DNA from: Bacteroidota bacterium
Lineage (GTDB): Bacteria; Bacteroidota; Bacteroidia; Chitinophagales; Chitinophagaceae
DNA length: 64,000 nucleotides
Assembly: GCA_018970395.1 (NCBI GenBank)
Contig: JAGWWM010000001.1
Coordinates: 1 to 64,000, forward strand
Direction of reading: 5' to 3'
Made by a program: the position numbers and the translations under genes. Within the stretch, counting starts at the first letter, position 1. Each line of letters starts with the position of its first letter. Positions 59,511 to 64,000 of this stretch are shown here, piece by piece. The notes below the pieces were generated by a model. The model had not been told where the DNA came from, ran no database searches, and was given only the letters and a program-made list of their open reading frames with translations.

Positions 59511-60749
59511 ATGTTTATTAATTCTGGATATAATCATTTCCCAAATCATACACTTGCAAAAAAAATACTTTTCATTACTACAACTAATCTTGCCGCAAAT
59601 CCTCGTTTATTAAAAGAACTACGACTTGCCGTCAGCCAAGGATACAAGTGTACGGTTCTTCAATTTTATCTTGGTAATTGGAGTGATGCTGCTACCAAAA
59701 CTATTGAGCAGGAGTTTGGCAAAGTTCGATTTGTACACTTGTCTGCTTTGCGTAAGCCATTTTGTCCATGGCTGATCAGCACTTTACTGGAGCTTTTTTT
59801 TTCAATTTTACCGCGCAATATACTGCGGACGTGGATGCTTTCAATTGCCGTTGGCAAGCGCTCTTTATTATTATTATGGAAACTTTGGGACCTAAAAGGC
59901 GATCAGTACGATTGGGTCATTGCTCATAATCCCGCATCCTTTTATCCGGGTTTATACGCAGCAAGGAAATTCAACGCCAAATTTGGAGTGGATATTGAAG
60001 ATTATCATCCAGGTGAATCAAACATTCGTATTAATCAAAAACGTGTGCGTATATTGATGAGCAAAGTTCTTCCCCATGCTGATTATTGTTCCTACGCTTC
60101 ACCTTTGATTGCAAAAGAGACTCAGCAAGATATTGCGGAATTAAAAAATCATCAACTGGTGTTGCTAAATGGTTTTCCTGCAAAAGAGTTTTTGATTCCA
60201 AAACATAACTCAGAACCAATTTTGAAAATTGTTTGGTTTTCTCAGCATATTGCAGAAGGTAGAGGTTTGGAACAAGTAATACCTATAGTTAATAAGTTAT
60301 ATCCCAAGTTAGAATTACATCTTATTGGAAATTTAAATCGTGATTTTGAGCAAAATTTTATTCAGGATAAGACAGGTATTGTCTTTCATGGTATACTGTC
60401 ACAGAAGGAACTACACCATAAACTCTCTGAATTTGATGTAGGCTTAGCTACTGATTTGCCGGTCAACCGGAACAGAGAAATTGCTCTGACAAATAAAATA
60501 ATCGCTTACGCCCAGGCAGGTTTAGTAGTTGCTGCCATGCATACAGATGCACAGGATCAGTTTTTACAATCCAGTGAACTACAATTTGTACAAATGCACA
60601 ATAAACCTGCAGCCATCGAAAATGCTTTTTTACAATTGTATCAAAATAAAATATCAGGTAAATTCAACATGTTGGATCAGTATCAAAAAGCACAGCAATA
60701 TTGCTGGGAGAAAATCAGTCAGCCTCTAAATACAATTTGGGAATCATAG
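59511..60749 (+). CDS. Glycosyltransferase, GT-B fold
   Basis: Encodes 412 residues. The start reads ILFITTTNLAANPRLLKELR, a GT4-like entry with Asn-Pro, and AKFGVDIEDYHPGES is conserved in this subgroup. The C-terminal half (LKIVWFSQHIAEGRGLEQVI, LATDLPVNRNREIALTNKI) is of GT-B style but weaker than in neighbouring genes. A TTG start at 59493 is an alternative. Confidence 0.8.
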   Translation: MFINSGYNHFPNHTLAKKILFITTTNLAANPRLLKELRLAVSQGYKCTVLQFYLGNWSDAATKTIEQEFGKVRFVHLSALRKPFCPWLISTLLELFFSILPRNILRTWMLSIAVGKRSLLLLWKLWDLKGDQYDWVIAHNPASFYPGLYAARKFNAKFGVDIEDYHPGESNIRINQKRVRILMSKVLPHADYCSYASPLIAKETQQDIAELKNHQLVLLNGFPAKEFLIPKHNSEPILKIVWFSQHIAEGRGLEQVIPIVNKLYPKLELHLIGNLNRDFEQNFIQDKTGIVFHGILSQKELHHKLSEFDVGLATDLPVNRNREIALTNKIIAYAQAGLVVAAMHTDAQDQFLQSSELQFVQMHNKPAAIENAFLQLYQNKISGKFNMLDQYQKAQQYCWEKISQPLNTIWES

Positions 60750-60757
60750 AATTTAGC

Positions 60758-62038
60758 ATGCGAAGAAAAATCCTCATTATATCCCCGCATTACCCACCCT
60801 CCAATCTCGCAGCCGTCCATCGCAGTCGTCTCTTTGCACAACATCTGCCTTCTTTCGGTTGGGAGCCCATTATTCTTACGACACATGAGGATTATTATGA
60901 GGAATCGTTAGACCGCAATTTGGAGCAATTGTTGCCTAAGGGACAGCGAATTGAAAAAGTGAAAGCTTTTGGTGTTACAAAACCCCGCTTAATTGGAGAT
61001 ATAGGGCTTCGTGGTTTTTTTCAATTGCGCAAAAAGGCGCTGGAACTGGTGCGTCGTGAGAAAATCGACTTTGTATATATTCCTATTCCTTCCTTTTATG
61101 TATCGCTAATCGGCTCCTACTTGCACCGCAAAACAGGTGTGCATTACGGCATTGATTATATTGATCCATGGGTACATGTGTTTCCAGGTTCTGAGAAAAT
61201 CTTTTCAAGACATTGGTTCAGTACACAATTCGCAAAATGGTTGGAGCCAAAAGCTGTGAAACATGCTTCCCTTATTACAGGTGTGGCGGAAGGGTATTAC
61301 ACAGGAGTGCAGGAGCGCAATCCTAACCTCCATAGAACTTGTGTTTTCGGCGCTATGCCTTATGGTGGAGAAGAAAAAGATCATCTGGCTCTTAAAAGAT
61401 TAAACTTACAGCCATATCTTTTTCAGAGAAATGGAAAAATTCAATTGGTTTATGCAGGAGCCATGTTGCCTAAAGCCTATGTTTTATTAGAGGCTATATT
61501 TAAAGCAATAGCTGAGAATAAATATTTATTTGCAAATATTGAGTTTCATTTTATTGGCACGGGTAAAACACCTAACGATCCGGAAGCTTATAATATAAAA
61601 CCTCTAGCAGCGCAATATGGTTTATGGCATTCCATCATTTTTGAATATCCTAAAAGAATTCCTTATTTGGATGTACTCACACATTTGGAAGCTGCAAGTG
61701 CTGTATTTATTTTAGGAAGCACAGAGCCTCATTACACGCCTAGTAAAGTTTATCAAGGGGTACTCAGTGAAAAACCAATTTTGGCTGTATTGCATCATCA
61801 AAGTACAGCTGTATCTATTTTACGTGAATCCGGTGCTGGACTTGTTTTAGATTTTAGCGAAAATCAATTAGATAATGAGTTTGAGAATAAGTTCCCTTCC
61901 TTTTTTTCTGAATTTATTCAATACACATTCGGCTTCAATTCCTTATCTGTAAACAAAGATGTTTTTCAACAATACACTGCAATATCATCAGCTAAAATAT
62001 TATCTAACTTACTTTATGAGGCAATTGGAATAAAATGA
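60758..62038 (+). CDS. Glycosyltransferase family 4 (GT-B)
   Basis: Encodes 426 residues. It begins RRKILIISPHYPPSNLAAVH, then FVYIPIPSFYVSLIGSYL and YGIDYIDPWVHVFPGSE; the C-terminal half has QLVYAGAMLPKAYVLLEAI and FILGSTEPHYTPSKVYQGVL. The usual E-x7-E motif is poorly kept (SEKPILAVLHHQS takes its place), so the subgroup is unusual. An earlier in-frame start at 60701 overlaps the previous gene and is unlikely. It overlaps the next gene by 4 bp. Confidence 0.82.
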   Translation: MRRKILIISPHYPPSNLAAVHRSRLFAQHLPSFGWEPIILTTHEDYYEESLDRNLEQLLPKGQRIEKVKAFGVTKPRLIGDIGLRGFFQLRKKALELVRREKIDFVYIPIPSFYVSLIGSYLHRKTGVHYGIDYIDPWVHVFPGSEKIFSRHWFSTQFAKWLEPKAVKHASLITGVAEGYYTGVQERNPNLHRTCVFGAMPYGGEEKDHLALKRLNLQPYLFQRNGKIQLVYAGAMLPKAYVLLEAIFKAIAENKYLFANIEFHFIGTGKTPNDPEAYNIKPLAAQYGLWHSIIFEYPKRIPYLDVLTHLEAASAVFILGSTEPHYTPSKVYQGVLSEKPILAVLHHQSTAVSILRESGAGLVLDFSENQLDNEFENKFPSFFSEFIQYTFGFNSLSVNKDVFQQYTAISSAKILSNLLYEAIGIK

Positions 62039-62922
62039 AAAAATTACTTCAGATAATCAGGTTTATTAACAATCATCCCCTTGCCTCAAAACATCCATCT
62101 AAAGCACTTTCCCGTTTTATTACCTGGCAAATCGTACAATTGATTTATCCTCACACTAAATCAGTAAAATTTATCGGAAGCACTAGACTCATCATGAAAA
62201 AAGGAATGACTGGTGCTACAGGTAATTATTATGTTGGCTTACATGAGTTTTATGAAATGTCTTTTTTATTACACCTTCTCAGAGAGGGAGATCTTTTTGC
62301 AGACGTAGGGGCAAATGTTGGAAGTTATACTGTTTTGGCATCCGGATATTGTGGGGCAACAACTATGGCATTTGAGCCAGTTCCTAAAACCTTTAGTTGG
62401 TTAAATAAAAACATTAAAATTAATAAAATTGAGAACAAGGTTTATGCATATAATATAGGTCTTGGTTCAAAGGAAGGTGAGCTATCTTTTTCTCATAAAA
62501 ATGACACAGTGAATCATGTCGTAATGAATAGTCAAAATGAAGATGTTATAAAAGTTCCGATAAGTTCACTTGATTTATTTGTCCAAAAACATGGAACACC
62601 CGCACTTATAAAAATAGATGTAGAGGGTTTTGAAAAGGAAGTGATTGATGGTTTGAGAAATCTTATTTATGACGAAAACTTGAAAGCAATTATTGTTGAG
62701 CTAAATGGTTCAGGGATAAGATATGGATTTGATGATAATCTCGTAAGTAATTACTTGCTCAGTATTGGTTTCCAGACTTATGAATACGATCCTTTCAAAA
62801 GGGATTTAAAAATTGTTAATGCTTTAGGGAAGCATAATACATTATTTATTCGTGATTTTGAATTTGTGAATAACAGAATAAAAACCGCTTCCAAGAATAG
62901 AATATTTGGTGAAACATTTTAA
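62035..62922 (+). CDS. FkbM-family SAM-dependent methyltransferase
   Basis: Encodes 295 residues. SAM motif I is DLFADVGANVGSYTVLASGY, then TTMAFEPVPKTFSWLNKN, and the FkbM signature PALIKIDVEGFEKEVIDGL follows near residue 200. It is the third FkbM enzyme, closest to the typical family length and motif spacing. Twenty-eight bases separate it from the next gene. Confidence 0.9.
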   Translation: MKKLLQIIRFINNHPLASKHPSKALSRFITWQIVQLIYPHTKSVKFIGSTRLIMKKGMTGATGNYYVGLHEFYEMSFLLHLLREGDLFADVGANVGSYTVLASGYCGATTMAFEPVPKTFSWLNKNIKINKIENKVYAYNIGLGSKEGELSFSHKNDTVNHVVMNSQNEDVIKVPISSLDLFVQKHGTPALIKIDVEGFEKEVIDGLRNLIYDENLKAIIVELNGSGIRYGFDDNLVSNYLLSIGFQTYEYDPFKRDLKIVNALGKHNTLFIRDFEFVNNRIKTASKNRIFGETF

Positions 62923-62950
62923 AACTATTCATTAATCATTAGCTAAACAG

Positions 62951-64000
62951 TTGAAACGGCTTGCAATTATAACTTCACATCCTATTCAATACAATGCACC
63001 TCTATTTAAGTTGTTAGCTGAAAGGAACCGTATTGAGTTGAAAGTTTTTTACACTTGGTCGCAATCTCAATCAGGGAAATTGTATGATCCGGGTTTTGCC
63101 CAATCAAGAGAATGGGATATACCCTTGCTAGAAGGTTATGATTTTGATTTTGTTGAAAATACAGCCAAAGATCCCGGTTCGCATCATTTTCGAGGCATAA
63201 TCAATCCGGATTTGATTCAAAGGATAAAAATTTATAATCCGGATGCCATATTGATTTACGGTTGGAGCTTTCATAGTCATCTAAAAGCGCTGCGTCATTT
63301 CAAAGGTAAAATTCCTGTATTATTTAGAGGTGATTCCACCTTGCTCAATGAAACGTCTAAATTATCGTTTAAAAAAATACTTAGACGTATCTTTCTTCGA
63401 TGGGTGTATCGTTCTGTTGATAAAGTATTCTATGTAGGTTTATCCAATAAACAATATTTTTTATCAAACGGACTTCATACAGATCAATTGATTTTTGCAC
63501 CACACGCAATTGATAATGAACGTTTTTTTTTAAATAATGAGTATTATGAAAAGGAAGCCTCTTTATGGAGAAAGCAGTTAAATATACCTGAAAATAGTAT
63601 GGTGTTTCTCTTTGCAGGGAAATTAGAACCCAAAAAAAATCCTTTACTTCTTTTAGATGCGTTTCAATCAATAAGTGATGCTTCAATCAGATTGGTTTTG
63701 GTTGGAAACGGTATCCTTGAAAGGGATATAAAGGATAAAGCTAAAAATGATCCTCGGATTATTTTTTTGGATTTTCAAAATCAATCTCGCATGCCCATTG
63801 TCTATCGCCTGGGTGATGTATTTATTCTTCCGTCACGAGGTCCTGGTGAAACCTGGGGTTTATCCGTTAATGAAGTCCTGGCCTGTGGTCGCTCTGCTAT
63901 CTTGAGCGATAAATGTGGTTGTGCAGTTGACCTGAATATTGCAAATAATTCTGTTTTTACTTCAGGAGACAAAAACATGTTAGTTGGGGTTATGAATAAA
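62951..64000 (+). CDS. Glycosyltransferase family 4 (GT-B), partial at the window edge
   Basis: An open frame of 350 codons from a TTG start that continues beyond the window without a stop. The protein starts LKRLAIITSHPIQYNAPLFK, a GT-B entry. The donor half has VFLFAGKLEPKKNPLLLLDA and the family motif PSRGPGETWGLSVNEVLACG, with the two Glu of the E-x7-E motif (GETWGLSVNE). An AFQSISDASIRLVLVGNG segment links these. The true length and C-terminus are unknown. Confidence 0.9.
   Translation, partial: MKRLAIITSHPIQYNAPLFKLLAERNRIELKVFYTWSQSQSGKLYDPGFAQSREWDIPLLEGYDFDFVENTAKDPGSHHFRGIINPDLIQRIKIYNPDAILIYGWSFHSHLKALRHFKGKIPVLFRGDSTLLNETSKLSFKKILRRIFLRWVYRSVDKVFYVGLSNKQYFLSNGLHTDQLIFAPHAIDNERFFLNNEYYEKEASLWRKQLNIPENSMVFLFAGKLEPKKNPLLLLDAFQSISDASIRLVLVGNGILERDIKDKAKNDPRIIFLDFQNQSRMPIVYRLGDVFILPSRGPGETWGLSVNEVLACGRSAILSDKCGCAVDLNIANNSVFTSGDKNMLVGVMNK

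Overview
The window looks like a chromosomal segment of a Bacteroidota bacterium, most likely in or near the Chitinophagaceae. The signs are Bacteroidota -7 promoter boxes (TAnnTTTG) directly upstream of many starts, almost no Shine-Dalgarno sequences, a type IX secretion C-terminal sorting domain, a UpxY-type NusG paralog, a rho with a long charged N-terminal extension, and a bS22-like mini-protein upstream of RNase G. No rRNA, tRNA, CRISPR array or intact insertion sequence was found.

Positions 1-35.5 kb are mostly housekeeping. In order they hold a small exported protein; a PhoR/PhoB-like two-component pair (minus strand); three exported proteins (one with a possible caspase-like C-terminal fold, a TlpA-like thioredoxin protein and a double-parvulin prolyl isomerase); uvrB; an ORF6N-domain protein; a LamG/T9SS protein; and an AIM24 protein. 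Next comes a tetR-tolC-mfp-rnd efflux operon transcribed leftwards from a promoter that carries a perfect 30-bp operator, divergent from a purF-type amidotransferase. Rho, asnS, a small heat shock protein, mutY, an HU/IHF protein, a TPR protein, the bS22-like mini-ORF, RNase G, ridA, tsaB, an ArsR regulator, a lipid A-type acyltransferase and an S1 RNA-binding protein follow.

From 35.8 kb to the right edge lies one large surface-polysaccharide locus on the plus strand. It begins with a UpxY-like antiterminator behind a leader containing a terminator-like hairpin, then a Wza-like export lipoprotein, a Wzc-like tyrosine kinase with a Gly-Tyr repeat tail, an asparagine-synthase-like enzyme, a WbpB-like dehydrogenase, a WbpD-like acetyltransferase and the ABC permease Wzm. 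The partner ATPase Wzt, with a C-terminal cargo domain, is separated from Wzm by about 2.2 kb of repeats and small accessory genes (a VapBC-like toxin-antitoxin pair, a DUF6922 gene, a truncated AbiEii gene, a MITE-like element). After Wzt come an acyltransferase, FkbM-type methyltransferases and about ten glycosyltransferases, many with overlapping start/stop codons, plus one decayed SGNH-esterase gene. The last glycosyltransferase runs off the window. This part is visibly more AT-rich than the housekeeping half, as is common for exchanged polysaccharide loci.

The intergenic DNA is unusually rich in short dispersed repeats: hairpin palindromes, a ~78-bp element in several copies, a ~54-bp tandem unit that also forms the 3' end of one gene, and at least four families of degenerate A/C- or A/T-rich short repeats that often sit just before start codons. 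No clearly new multi-gene system stands out. The most interesting leads are the caspase-like exported protein, the palindrome inside the ORF6N gene, the structured element upstream of the LamG gene, the repeat families, and the mixed Wza/Wzc plus Wzm/Wzt export set.
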